Origin: Mycobacterium sp. M26
GTDB taxonomy: Bacteria; Actinomycetota; Actinomycetes; Mycobacteriales; Mycobacteriaceae
Direction: 5' to 3'
Length of the DNA: 64,000 nt
Assembly (NCBI RefSeq): GCF_001494595.1
Contig: NZ_LN929908.1
Coordinates: 3,254,468-3,318,467 of the forward strand
Of the stretch, positions 42,778 through 51,194 are shown one piece after another; the first letter of the stretch is position 1; each line of letters starts with the position of its first letter. The notes under the pieces are model-generated. The model did not search any database and had not been told where the DNA came from. It was given only the letters and a program-made list of their open reading frames with translations. A program made the position numbers and the translations under genes.

Positions 42778-42858
42778 GCCTGCACGGTCGCCGCTGCGTT
42801 CAGCGGGATACCAACGACTGCGTGACGTGTTCGTGCACTCTGGATGACGAATAGAAGC

Positions 42859-42894
42859 AGAAAGCCCCGGACACCGAGATGTCCGGGGCTTTCT
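42859..42894. terminator. Perfect 15-bp stem terminator after etfA
   Basis: AGAAAGCCCCGGACA (42859-42873), a 6-base loop, and TGTCCGGGGCTTTCT (42880-42894). It begins 13 bases after the etfA stop (42908, minus strand) and is followed there by a pyrimidine-rich tail (GCTTCTATT). Ends the etfBA transcript and insulates the upstream region of the GNAT gene. Confidence 0.85.
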
Positions 42895-42907
42895 GGTGAA
42901 GCCTTGC

Positions 42908-43864
42908 TCAGCCCTTGCGAGCCTTGACGGCCTCGGTCAGCTGCGGGGTGACGTTGAACAGGTCACCCACGATGCCGTAGTCGGCGATCTCGAAGATCGG
43001 CGCCTCTTCGTCCTTGTTGACGGCGACGATCGTCTTGGACGTCTGCATCCCGGCGCGGTGCTGGATCGCCCCGGAGATGCCCAGCGCGATGTACAGCTGC
43101 GGCGAGACGGTCTTGCCGGTCTGGCCCACCTGGAACTGGCCCGGGTAGTAGCCGGAATCGACGGCCGCGCGGGAGGCGCCCACGGCACCGCCCAGCGAGT
43201 CGGCGAGCTCCTCGACGACGGTGAACTTGTCGGCGCTGCCGACGCCACGGCCACCGGAGACCACGACGCTGGCCTCGGTGAGCTCGGGGCGGTCGCCGGC
43301 GACGGCGGGCTGGCGCGAGGTGATCTTGGTGGCGTTCTCGGCCGGGGCCGGGACCTCCACGCTGACCTGCTCGCCGGCACCGGCGGCAGGTGCGGCCTCG
43401 ACGGCACCCGGACGCACGGTGATGACCGGCACCTCGGCGGTGACCTGGGCCTCGACGGTGAACGCGCCACCGAAGATCGAGTGGATGGCCTTGCCACCCT
43501 CCTTGACCTCGACGACGTCGGACAGCACGCCCGAACCGATCCGGGCAGCCAGCCGGCCCGCGATCTCCTTGCCGTCAGCGTTGGCAGCCAGCAGCACGGC
43601 GGCCGGCGAGGCCGACTCCACCAGCGACTCCAGCACGTCGACGAACGGGGTGATCAGGTAGTTCTCCGCGTCGGCCGACTCGGCGACGTAGATCTTGGCC
43701 GCACCGGCGGCCTTCAGGTCGTCGACCAGCGGGGCGGCGGTGCCGGGGGCACCGACCACGACGGCGGACGGCTCGCCCAGAGCGCGGGCGGCGGTGATGA
43801 GCTCGGCGGTGACTTTCTTCACCGCACCTTCGGAGTGCTCGACGAGCACCAGTACTTCAGCCAT
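42908..43864 (-). CDS. etfA: Electron transfer flavoprotein alpha subunit
   Basis: 318 residues. Carries electrons from acyl-CoA dehydrogenases to the quinone pool through ETF dehydrogenase. The C-terminal FAD-binding domain shows VVSGGRGVGSADKF, GASRAAVDSGYYP, QVGQTGKTVSPQLYIALGIS and GAIQHRAGM, all standard. Located 39 bases after etfB. Equivalent to FixB, Rv3028c. Confidence 0.96.
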   Translation of the reverse strand: MAEVLVLVEHSEGAVKKVTAELITAARALGEPSAVVVGAPGTAAPLVDDLKAAGAAKIYVAESADAENYLITPFVDVLESLVESASPAAVLLAANADGKEIAGRLAARIGSGVLSDVVEVKEGGKAIHSIFGGAFTVEAQVTAEVPVITVRPGAVEAAPAAGAGEQVSVEVPAPAENATKITSRQPAVAGDRPELTEASVVVSGGRGVGSADKFTVVEELADSLGGAVGASRAAVDSGYYPGQFQVGQTGKTVSPQLYIALGISGAIQHRAGMQTSKTIVAVNKDEEAPIFEIADYGIVGDLFNVTPQLTEAVKARKG

Positions 43865-43903
43865 AGCGGTTGTTCGCCTCTTGTTCTCGTTAGGTGGTCT
43901 GTT

Positions 43904-44698
43904 CTAGATGATCTTCTGGGCCACGAGGTACTCGGCGATCTTCTTGCCGCCCTCGCCCTCGTCGGTGATCTTCTCGCCCGCGGTCTTCGGCGGCTTCGGG
44001 GTCGAGGACAGCACCGAGGAGCCGGCATTGGCCAGACCAACCTCGTCAGCCTCGACGCCGATCTCGGCCAGCGTCAGGGTGGTCACTTCCTTCTTCTTGG
44101 CGGCCATGATGCCCTTGAAGGAGGGGAAACGGGGCTCGTTGATCTTCTCGTTGACGCTGATCACGGCGGGCAGCGACGCCTCGACGGTGAACACACCCTC
44201 GTCGGTCTCACGCTCGCCGGTGATCTTGCCGCCCTCGACGGAGACCTTGCGCAGGTGCGTCAGCTGGGGCAAGCCCAGGTACTCGGCGATGATCGCCGGG
44301 ACCGCACCGCCGGTGCCGTCGGTGGCCTCGTTACCGGCGATGACCAGCTCGGTGCCCTCGATGGCGCCCAGCGCGCGGGCCAGGGCCCAGCCGGTCTGCA
44401 CCATGTCCGAGCCGTGCAGGCCCGGATCGAGAAGGTGCACGGCCTTGTCGGCACCCATGGACAGCGCCTTGCGGATGGCCTCGGTGGCGCGCTCGGGACC
44501 GGCGGTCAGCACGGTCACGGTGCCGGCGGCGTCGCCTTCCTTCTCCTTGATGAGCAGCGCTTCTTCAACCGCGCGCTCGTTGATTTCGTCCAGCACGGCG
44601 TCGGCGGCGTCACGGTCAAGGGTGTAGTCACCGTCGGACAGCTTGCGCTCGGACCAGGTGTCTGGGACCTGTTTGATCAGGACCACGATGTTCGTCAT
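43904..44698 (-). CDS. etfB: Electron transfer flavoprotein beta subunit
   Basis: 264 residues from the ATG at 44698. AMP-binding ETF-beta fold: IVVLIKQVPDT at the N-terminus, the loop VIAGNEATDGTGGAVPAIIA, and the interaction segment LPAVISVNEKINEPRFPSFK with GIMAAKKKE. Cytoplasmic partner of EtfA in fatty-acid and amino-acid oxidation. Equivalent to FixA, Rv3029c. The palindrome at 44781-44796 lies 83 bases upstream. Confidence 0.96.
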   Translation of the reverse strand: MTNIVVLIKQVPDTWSERKLSDGDYTLDRDAADAVLDEINERAVEEALLIKEKEGDAAGTVTVLTAGPERATEAIRKALSMGADKAVHLLDPGLHGSDMVQTGWALARALGAIEGTELVIAGNEATDGTGGAVPAIIAEYLGLPQLTHLRKVSVEGGKITGERETDEGVFTVEASLPAVISVNEKINEPRFPSFKGIMAAKKKEVTTLTLAEIGVEADEVGLANAGSSVLSSTPKPPKTAGEKITDEGEGGKKIAEYLVAQKII

Positions 44699-44780
44699 GA
44701 GTCTTCCTACGTCCTCCTGGCAGGCGTCCTGCGGCCGAGAAGGACGCAAGACATTGGGTCACTTTCGCAACTCACACCAT

Positions 44781-44796
44781 GTTACTCGCCGGTAAC
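44781..44796. promoter_or_regulatory. Palindromic operator candidate between etfB and the methyltransferase
   Basis: GTTAC-TCGCCG-GTAAC, an inverted repeat of two 5-base arms, in the 206-base divergent intergenic region. Shape and size suit a TetR-type repressor, a class that commonly controls lipid-oxidation genes in mycobacteria. The cognate regulator is not in the window. Confidence 0.4.
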
Positions 44797-44904
44797 TTTG
44801 AGTGGTTCGCACGAACACCATAGCTGAGCGAAGTTTGTGTTCTTGCAGCCCATCGGTACCCGAGCGGTTCGCGATCCGCCGAGTTCGGGTTAGCCTGCCT
44901 TGCA

Positions 44905-45717
44905 ATGAGCGCATCTGTGACGGACGCAGGCGACGGCGGTTTGCCGTTGACCGGCGAGCGGACCATCCCGGGTCTGGCGGAAGAGAACTACTGGTTCCGC
45001 CGGCACGAGGTGGTCTATCGGCGTCTGAGTAGCCTTTGTGCAGGTAGAGACGTCCTCGAGGCCGGTTGCGGTGAGGGCTACGGCGCCGATCTGATCGCCG
45101 ATGTGGCCCGCCGGGTGGTGGCGGTGGACTATGACGCCGCCGCGGTGGCCCATGTTCGCGCCCGCTACCCCCGGGTGGAGGTCGTGGCGGCCAATCTGGC
45201 CTCGCTCCCGCTGCCGGATACTTCGGTTGACGTTGTGGTGAACTTCCAGGTCATCGAGCATTTGTGGGATCAGCCACAGTTCGTGACGGAATGCTTACGA
45301 GTACTGCGCCCGGGTGGGCTGCTGCTGATGTCGACCCCGAACCGCATCACCTTCTCCCCCGGCCTGGATACCCCGGTCAACCCGTTCCACACCCGCGAAC
45401 TCAACGCCGCTGAGCTGGCCGAACTGCTCACCGACGGCGGTTTCCGGATGCAGTCGATGAGTGGCGTCTTTCACGGCCCACGACTGGTCGAGATGGACGC
45501 CCGCCACGGCGGGTCGATCATCGGCGCCCAGATCGACCGGGCGGTGGCCGACGCCCCCTGGCCCGCGGACCTGCTGGCTGACGTGGCCGCGGTGCAGTGC
45601 GAGGACTTCGACCTGCTCGACGCTGGACCACTCCCCGGGTCGCTTCGCTCCTGCCCGCCGGGATACCGAGACATCGACGACAGCCTGGACTTGGTGGCAA
45701 TCGCGGTGCGCCCGTGA
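44905..45717 (+). CDS. SAM-dependent methyltransferase of the MGLP cluster (Rv3030-like)
   Basis: 270 residues. Class I methyltransferase: SAM motif I DVLEAGCGEGYGADL (about residue 50), acidic residue in VVAVDYDAAA, motif VVVNFQVIEHL, and LRPGGLLLMSTPNR. The orthologue lies beside the glucan genes Rv3031-3032 and is a candidate for O-methylating the methylglucose lipopolysaccharide. Its TGA overlaps the GTG of the GH57 gene. The C-terminus contains an inserted-looking PGSLRSCPP motif that recurs in the next gene. Confidence 0.88.
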   Translation: MSASVTDAGDGGLPLTGERTIPGLAEENYWFRRHEVVYRRLSSLCAGRDVLEAGCGEGYGADLIADVARRVVAVDYDAAAVAHVRARYPRVEVVAANLASLPLPDTSVDVVVNFQVIEHLWDQPQFVTECLRVLRPGGLLLMSTPNRITFSPGLDTPVNPFHTRELNAAELAELLTDGGFRMQSMSGVFHGPRLVEMDARHGGSIIGAQIDRAVADAPWPADLLADVAAVQCEDFDLLDAGPLPGSLRSCPPGYRDIDDSLDLVAIAVRP

Positions 45718-45757
45718 CTTCGCCGATTCCCCGGTCGCTGCGCTCCTGCCCGCCGAG
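45633..45757 (+). repeat. Short near-identical repeat spanning the methyltransferase/GH57 junction
   Basis: CCCCGGGTCGCTTCGCTCC TGCCCGCCG at about 45633-45661 recurs with about three differences at about 45729-45757. It is read as SLRSCPP in both genes: near the C-terminus of the methyltransferase and near the N-terminus of the GH57 enzyme. Both spots are variable protein ends, so the sequence was probably added to them rather than conserved for function. Confidence 0.6.
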
Positions 45758-47318
45758 CTCCCCGCCCGAGCCCGTTCCCGGGCAGTTCACCCTCGTCCTG
45801 CACACCCATCTGCCGTGGTTGGCCCATCACGGGCGCTGGCCGGTCGGTGAGGAGTGGCTCTACCAGTCGTGGTCGGCGGCTTACCTGCCGCTGATGCGGG
45901 TGCTGCGCACACTGGCCGCCGAGGATCGCCGCGGTCTGATCACTCTGGGCATGACGCCGGTGGTCACCGCCCAACTCGACGATCCGTACTGCCTCGACGG
46001 GATGCACCGGTGGCTGGCCAACTGGCAGCTGCGGGCCCTGGAAGCAGCCAACCTGCACACCCCGACCGGTGCCGCCGACGGGACGGCCACCACGCCGGAA
46101 GCGTTGCGCGAGTTCGGTATTCGCGAGTACGAGGAAGCCGGCCGCGCGCTGGAGGACTTCACCACGCTGTGGCGTCACGGCGCCAGCCCATTGCTGCGTC
46201 AGCTCATCGACGCCGGCACGGTCGAGCTGCTCGGCGGGCCGCTGGCCCACCCGTTCCAGCCGCTGCTCAACCCCCGGCTGCGCGAATTCGCGCTACGCGA
46301 GGGGCTGGCTGACGCCCGGCAGCGGTTCGCCCACACCCCGGCGGGCATCTGGGCCCCCGAATGCGCCTACGCCCCCGGCATGGAACACGACTACGCCGCC
46401 GCCGGCGTCGGTCACTTCATGGTCGACGGACCCTCACTGCACGGCGACACCGCCCTCGGCCGGCCCGTCGGGCAGTCCGACGTGGTGGCCTTCGGCCGCG
46501 ACCTGCAGGTCAGCTACCGGGTGTGGTCGCCGAAATCGGGCTATCCGGGCCACGCCGCCTACCGCGACTTCCACACCTACGACCACATCACCGGCCTCAA
46601 GCCCGCGCGGGTCACCGGGCGCAATGTCACCTCCGAAGACAAGGCCCCCTACGACCCGGTGCGGGCCGACCGGGCGATCGACACCCACGTCGCCGATTTC
46701 GTCTCGGTCGTCCGGCAGCGGCTCATCTCCGAGTCCGAGCGCATCGGGCGCCCCGCGCACGTCGTCGCGGCGTTCGACACCGAACTGTTCGGGCACTGGT
46801 GGTACGAGGGTCCGATCTGGCTGGAGCGGCTGTTGCGCGCGCTGCCCGAGGCCGGCGTGCGGGTCGGCACGCTCAGCGACGCCCTGGCCCATGGCTTTGT
46901 CGGCACACCCGTCGAGTTACCGCCCAGCTCTTGGGGTTCCGGTAAGGACTGGCAGGTGTGGGCCGGTGAGAAGGTGGCCGACCTGGTGGCGCTCAACGCC
47001 GAGGTGGTCGACACCGCGCTGACGACGGTCGACAAGGCGCTGGCCCAGACCGACACCGCGCCGACCCGTGACTTCGTCGCCGATCAGATCCTGCGCGAGA
47101 CGCTGCTGACGGTGTCCAGCGACTGGCCGTTCATGGTCAGCAAGGATTCGGCCGCCGACTATGCGCGCTACCGCGCGCACCTGCATGCCCACGCCACCCG
47201 GGAGATCGCCGACGCACTGGCCTCGGGCCGCCGTGACGCTGCCGAACGACTGGCCCAGGGCTGGAACCGCGCCGACGGTCTGTTCGGTGCGCTCGACGCT
47301 AGGCGGCTGCCCCGATGA
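45714..47318 (+). CDS. GH57 1,4-alpha-glucan branching enzyme (Rv3031-like)
   Basis: 534 residues from the GTG at 45714, overlapping the previous stop. Family 57 conserved regions are clear: HTHLPW (region 1), GGPLAHPFQPLL, GIWAPECAY with the nucleophile Glu (region 3), and AAFDTELFGHWWYEG with the acid/base Asp (region 4). A DUF1957-type C-terminal domain follows. It should branch or transfer alpha-1,4-glucan chains for MGLP or glycogen. The first ~25 residues (SPIPRSLRSCPPSSPPEP) are repeat-derived. Confidence 0.92.
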   Translation: MTSPIPRSLRSCPPSSPPEPVPGQFTLVLHTHLPWLAHHGRWPVGEEWLYQSWSAAYLPLMRVLRTLAAEDRRGLITLGMTPVVTAQLDDPYCLDGMHRWLANWQLRALEAANLHTPTGAADGTATTPEALREFGIREYEEAGRALEDFTTLWRHGASPLLRQLIDAGTVELLGGPLAHPFQPLLNPRLREFALREGLADARQRFAHTPAGIWAPECAYAPGMEHDYAAAGVGHFMVDGPSLHGDTALGRPVGQSDVVAFGRDLQVSYRVWSPKSGYPGHAAYRDFHTYDHITGLKPARVTGRNVTSEDKAPYDPVRADRAIDTHVADFVSVVRQRLISESERIGRPAHVVAAFDTELFGHWWYEGPIWLERLLRALPEAGVRVGTLSDALAHGFVGTPVELPPSSWGSGKDWQVWAGEKVADLVALNAEVVDTALTTVDKALAQTDTAPTRDFVADQILRETLLTVSSDWPFMVSKDSAADYARYRAHLHAHATREIADALASGRRDAAERLAQGWNRADGLFGALDARRLPR

Positions 47319-47326
47319 CCCACCTC

Positions 47327-47388
47327 CGCGAGCGTGCGTGTCGGTACGCCGACACGCCGATAGGCCGGTCAGTTGGTGCACGCTCGCG
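47327..47388. repeat. Nested palindromic intergenic repeat before the glucosyltransferase
   Basis: The outer arms CGCGAGCGTGC (47327-47337) and GCACGCTCGCG (47378-47388) are perfect inverted repeats. An inner perfect stem GCGTGTCGG (47336-47344) / CCGACACGC (47349-47357) with loop TACG overlaps the left outer arm by two bases. The element fills nearly all of the 85-base gap between the GH57 and glucosyltransferase genes. I recall similar 'GAGCGTGCGTGTC' palindromes scattered between genes in other mycobacteria. Confidence 0.75.
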
Positions 47389-47403
47389 CCAGGGAGACCC
47401 CCG

Positions 47404-48734
47404 ATGAAGGTCCTGATGGTGTCGTGGGAGTACCCGCCGGTGGTGATCGGCGGCCTCGGGCGTCACGTTCATCACCTGGCTACCGCCCTGGCCGCCGACG
47501 GGCATGAGGTGGTGGTGCTCTCGCGCCGGCCCACCGGCACCGACCCCTACACCCACCCGACCACCGACGAGGTCCATGAGGGGGTGCGGGTGATCGCCGC
47601 CGCCCAGGACCCGCACGAGTTCGACTTCGGTCGCGATCTGATGGCCTGGACGCTGGCGATGGGGCACTCGATGGTGCGTGCCGGACTGACCCTGCACGCC
47701 AAGGGTTGGCAGCCCGACGTGGTGCATGCCCATGACTGGCTGGTGGCCCACCCGGCCATCGCGCTGGCCGAATTCTTCGATGTGCCAATGGTGTCCACGG
47801 TGCACGCCACCGAGGCGGGCCGTCACTCGGGCTGGGTGTCGGGCAAGATCAGCCGTCAGGTGCACGCCATCGAGTCGTGGTTCGTCCGCGAGTCGGACTC
47901 GCTGATCGCTTGCTCGGCCTCGATGTCCGACGAGATCTCCGAGCTGTTCGGCCCCGGCCTGGCTGAGATCAGTGTCATCTGCAATGGAATCGATTCCAGC
48001 CGTTGGCCGTTCGCCCACCGGCGCCGTCACGACGGTCCGGCTGAACTGTTGTTCTTTGGCCGACTGGAGTACGAGAAGGGTGTGCACGAGGCCATTGCCG
48101 CGCTGCCGCGGATCCGCCGCACCCATCCGGGTACCACGCTCACGGTGGCCGGTGACGGCACGCAGCAGGAGTGGCTGATCGAGGTGGCCCGAAAGCACAA
48201 GGTGCTCAAGGCTGTTCAGTTCGTCGGCCGCGTCGACCACGATGAACTGTTACATCTGCTGCACCGCGCGGATGTCGCGGTGCTGCCCAGCCACTACGAG
48301 CCGTTCGGCATCGTCGCACTCGAGGCGGCCGCGGCGGGCATCCCGCTGGTGACCTCGACTGCCGGCGGGTTGGGCGAGGCCGGGGTCAACGGCCGTTCGG
48401 CATCGTCGCACTCGAGGCGGCCGCGGCGGGCATCCCGCTGGTGACCTCGACTGCCGGCGGGTTGGGCGAGGCCGTGATCAGCGGCCAGACCGGGGTGTCC
48501 TGCCCGCCGCGTGACGTCGCCGCGCTGGCTGCCGCCGTCCGCAGCGTGCTCGACGATCCGCAGGCCGCCCAGCAGCGGGCCGTGGCCGCCCGGGAGCGGC
48601 TCACCTCGGATTTCGACTGGCACACCGTCGCCGCCGAGACCGCTCAGGTGTATCTGGCGGCCAAGCGCCGCGAGCGTATCCCCCAGCCGCGCCGGCCGAT
48701 CGTCGAGCACGCGCTGCCGGGCCGATCCGACTGA
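47404..48734 (+). pseudogene. GT4 alpha-1,4-glucosyltransferase gene (Rv3032-like), frameshifted by duplication
   Basis: ATG at 47404. The N-terminal GT4 domain (WEYPPVVIGGLGRHVHHL, VVHAHDWLVAHPA) and the donor-binding region (FFGRLEYEKGVHEA, LPSHYEPFGIVALEA, containing the E-x7-E) are intact. A duplicated segment (offset 92 bases, 48301-48473) shifts the frame and translation stops at 48444. The correct C-terminus (GQTGVSCPPRDVAALAAAV ... ALPGRSD) continues in another frame to 48734. Without one copy the protein is 412 residues, close to the 414 of Rv3032, the enzyme that elongates MGLP and also feeds glycogen/capsular glucan. Either a recent knockout or an assembly error. Confidence 0.85.
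48301..48473 (+). repeat. 81-bp identical block duplicated at a 92-bp offset in the glucosyltransferase gene
   Basis: 48301-48381 is repeated exactly at 48393-48473. The 11 bases after the first copy (GGGGTCAACGG) differ from those after the second (GTGATCAGCGG) at three positions, so the copies are not fully identical over 92 bases. 92 is not a multiple of 3, which breaks the reading frame. Confidence 0.95.
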
Positions 48735-48744
48735 AGGCAGGGAC

Positions 48745-49125
48745 ATGGTGTCTGAGAACTACGCCAAGGGCCGTCGCATCCGGAGCCAGGTCCTCGGCGA
48801 GGAGTACGTGGCCAAGGCCTTGGCCGATGCCGACGAGTTCAGCGCTCCGCTGCAGGATCTGGTCACCGAGTACTGCTGGGGCGCGGTCTGGGGCCGCGAG
48901 GAGTTGGCGCTCAAGACCCGCAGCATGCTGAACCTGGCGATGATCGCGGTACTCAACCGCCCCCACGAACTACGCACCCACATCCGCGGCGCGCTGAACA
49001 ACGGCGTCACCCGCGAGGAGATCCGCGAGGTGTTTCTTCAGGTCGCCGTCTACGCCGGGATGCCTGCGGCGGTGGACAGCTTCCGCATCGCTCGCGAGGT
49101 GTTCGCCCAGCTCGACGACGCCTAG
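48745..49125 (+). CDS. Carboxymuconolactone decarboxylase-family protein
   Basis: 126 residues from the ATG at 48745. The CMD helical fold is clear: LQDLVTEYCWGAVWGREEL, SMLNLAMIAVLNRPHELRTH, GALNNGVTREEIREVFLQVAVYAGMPAA. There is no CxxC, so it is of the 4-carboxymuconolactone decarboxylase type rather than the AhpD peroxidase type. Substrate unknown. It sits where M. tuberculosis has Rv3033, which it does not resemble. Confidence 0.88.
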   Translation: MVSENYAKGRRIRSQVLGEEYVAKALADADEFSAPLQDLVTEYCWGAVWGREELALKTRSMLNLAMIAVLNRPHELRTHIRGALNNGVTREEIREVFLQVAVYAGMPAAVDSFRIAREVFAQLDDA

Positions 49126-49487
49126 GCGATCGCCAGCAGCAGGGCCGCAGCGGCGGCCGCCTCGACCAGACAGTAGAACCAGTTGGGGTAGAACGACGTT
49201 CGGTCACCGCACAGGGCCGAGACCACCCGCCCGAAGGCCATCCCGGCGAGCGCCACCGCGACGGTGAGCACGATGCCGGCGCGGATCTCCGGATGCGTAA
49301 ACGCGTAGCCGAGGACGCCGGCGATCGCGACGCCGAAGCCGCCGTAGACCGCACGCACCTCGGCGCGCGCGACCGGACGGTCCAGGACCACCCCGAAGGG
49401 CTTGATGAGGCTCGCCGGTGCGGCCAGCCCGTAGAGACCCATCCCGAGGAAGAAAACGCCGACGACGGCGATGACGACAGAGGCCAT
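49122..49487 (-). CDS. DUF4345-like small membrane protein
   Basis: 121 residues from the ATG at 49487. Four hydrophobic segments: VVIAVVGVFFLGMGLYGLAA, GGFGVAIAGVLGYAF, AGIVLTVAVALAGMAFGRVV and CLVEAAAAAALLLAIA. The pattern ARAEVRAVYGGFG between the first two is typical of DUF4345. Function unknown. Convergent with the CMD gene, overlapping it by 4 bases. Confidence 0.75.
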   Translation of the reverse strand: MASVVIAVVGVFFLGMGLYGLAAPASLIKPFGVVLDRPVARAEVRAVYGGFGVAIAGVLGYAFTHPEIRAGIVLTVAVALAGMAFGRVVSALCGDRTSFYPNWFYCLVEAAAAAALLLAIA

Positions 49488-49699
49488 ACCGGCAGTATGT
49501 GGGCGCCACCACGGCGGCGTCGACGACACGCACCCCACAGATCAGGCCATGGGAGCAACCGGCCCATCGCCGGCATTGGTGCGCTCAACTCCGCCAATCC
49601 GGTTGCGACCTGCGGTGACTCACCGCCCCAGCGCGATCGGATATACACGGTTGCAGGGGATGTGGTCCTGATCGCAAAGACCCCGACTAGAGGAGCAGC

Positions 49700-50341
49700 A
49701 TGAAGATCGGCATCATCGGCGCCGGCAATCTGGGTACCGGAATCGGTAAGCGTCTTGCCCGCCATGGCCACGACATCGTCGTCAGCTTCGCCCGCAGCGA
49801 CGACAAACTCACCGAAGCGGCCCGCATCATCGGAGGTGGCTGCCGCACCGGCAAACCACGTGAAGCCGCCACCCACGCGGACGTGGTCATCATCGCCACC
49901 CCCTGGCCGGTCACGCTCCCGACGCTTGCCGACATCGCCGACGTCCTCGTCGACAAGATCGTCTGGGACACCACCAACCCCCTCAAACCCGACATGACCG
50001 GACTCGAGATCGGCACCACCACCTCCGCCGGCGAACAGGTCGCCGCCGCGCTGCCCGGTGCGCGCGTCGTCAAGGCCATTGCACCGTTCGCCGAACTGCT
50101 GCACTCGGCCAACACGGCGGTCCAGGGCATGCCGCCCGGAGTGGTCGCCTGCGGTGACGATCCCGACGCGCGCAGCACGGTCCTGGGTCTTGTCGGCGAC
50201 CTCGACGCCGCCGGCGTCGACGCCGGCCCACTGCAGCTTGCCCGCTACACCGAACCGCAGGGCATGCTGCTGGTCCAGCTCGCCTACCAACAGGGCTTCG
50301 GCGCCCGCATCGCGACCGCACTGCTGCACGAACCCAGCTGA
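49700..50341 (+). CDS. NADPH/F420-dependent oxidoreductase-type Rossmann protein
   Basis: 213 residues, ATG at 49700 with AGAGGAG 7 bases upstream. N-terminal Rossmann motif IGIIGAGNLGTGIGKRL, then FARSDDKL in the position that reads NADP phosphate, and VWDTTNPLKPD; this is the F420_oxidored (NADP oxidoreductase, coenzyme F420-dependent) fold. It could transfer hydride between NADPH and F420 or act on a small substrate. F420 is abundant in mycobacteria, but use here is inferred. Confidence 0.82.
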   Translation: MKIGIIGAGNLGTGIGKRLARHGHDIVVSFARSDDKLTEAARIIGGGCRTGKPREAATHADVVIIATPWPVTLPTLADIADVLVDKIVWDTTNPLKPDMTGLEIGTTTSAGEQVAAALPGARVVKAIAPFAELLHSANTAVQGMPPGVVACGDDPDARSTVLGLVGDLDAAGVDAGPLQLARYTEPQGMLLVQLAYQQGFGARIATALLHEPS

Positions 50342-50368
50342 GCCGAGACGTGCGGGCCGCGCAACCGG

Positions 50369-51106
50369 CTAGTGGCTGGCCTTCTTGCGCTCGATATCGG
50401 CCAGCGCGGCCGCCAGCTCGGCCCGCTGCGCCGCCGAGGTCTCCCAGGCCAGCTTGCGGTTCTTGACCACCTTGGCCGGTGAGCCGACCGCGATCGAGAA
50501 GTCCGGGACATCGCCCTTGACCACGGCGTGCGCACCGAGCACGCAGCCGCGGCCGATGGTGGTGCCCCGCAGGATCGTCACCTTAGTGGCGATCCAGGTG
50601 TCCGGACCGATGCGCACCGGGCTCTTGATGATGCCCTGGTCCTTGATGGGCATCTCGATGTTGTCCATCTTGTGGTCGAAGTCGCAGACGTAGCACCAGT
50701 CGGCCATCAACGCGGAATCGCCGAGCTCGATGTCGAGGTAGCAGTTGATGACGTTGTCGCGGCCCAGCACGACCTTGTCACCGAAGCGCAGCGAACCTTC
50801 GTGCGCCCGGATGGTGTTCTTGTCGCCGATGTGCACCCAGCGGCCGATTTCGAGCTGCGCGAGTTCCGGGGTGGCGTGGATCTCGACGTTCTTGCCGAGG
50901 AACACCATGCCCCGGGTGATGATGTGCGGGTTCTGCAGCTTGAACTTCAGCAGCCGCCAGTACCGAACCAGGTACCAGGGCGTATAGGCGCGGTTGGCGA
51001 TCACCCACTTCAGCGACGCCATGGTGAGGAACTTCGCCTGGCGCGGGTCCTTGAGCCGCGAGCCTGCCCACCGCTTGTGGATCGGCGCGCCCCACATCGT
51101 CGTCAT
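50369..51106 (-). CDS. Left-handed beta-helix acyltransferase (Rv3034c-like)
   Basis: 245 residues. Hexapeptide-repeat acetyl/acyltransferase: IEIGRWVHIGDKNTI, LGRDNVINCYLDIELGD, VRIGPDTWIATKVTILRGTT, IGRGCVLGAHAVVKGDV, and a C-terminal helix rich in Lys/Glu. A CDFDHKMDN segment probably carries the catalytic His. The orthologue is grouped with the MGLP genes and is a candidate for the succinyl/acyl decorations of that polysaccharide. Confidence 0.85.
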   Translation of the reverse strand: MTTMWGAPIHKRWAGSRLKDPRQAKFLTMASLKWVIANRAYTPWYLVRYWRLLKFKLQNPHIITRGMVFLGKNVEIHATPELAQLEIGRWVHIGDKNTIRAHEGSLRFGDKVVLGRDNVINCYLDIELGDSALMADWCYVCDFDHKMDNIEMPIKDQGIIKSPVRIGPDTWIATKVTILRGTTIGRGCVLGAHAVVKGDVPDFSIAVGSPAKVVKNRKLAWETSAAQRAELAAALADIERKKASH

Positions 51107-51194
51107 GGCCTGAGAGCCTAACGCCTACCCCGCACGCGTTACCCTCGCCTGTACTGTCCCAGTGGCGCGATGGCGTGATGAAAGGGTGGGTGGA

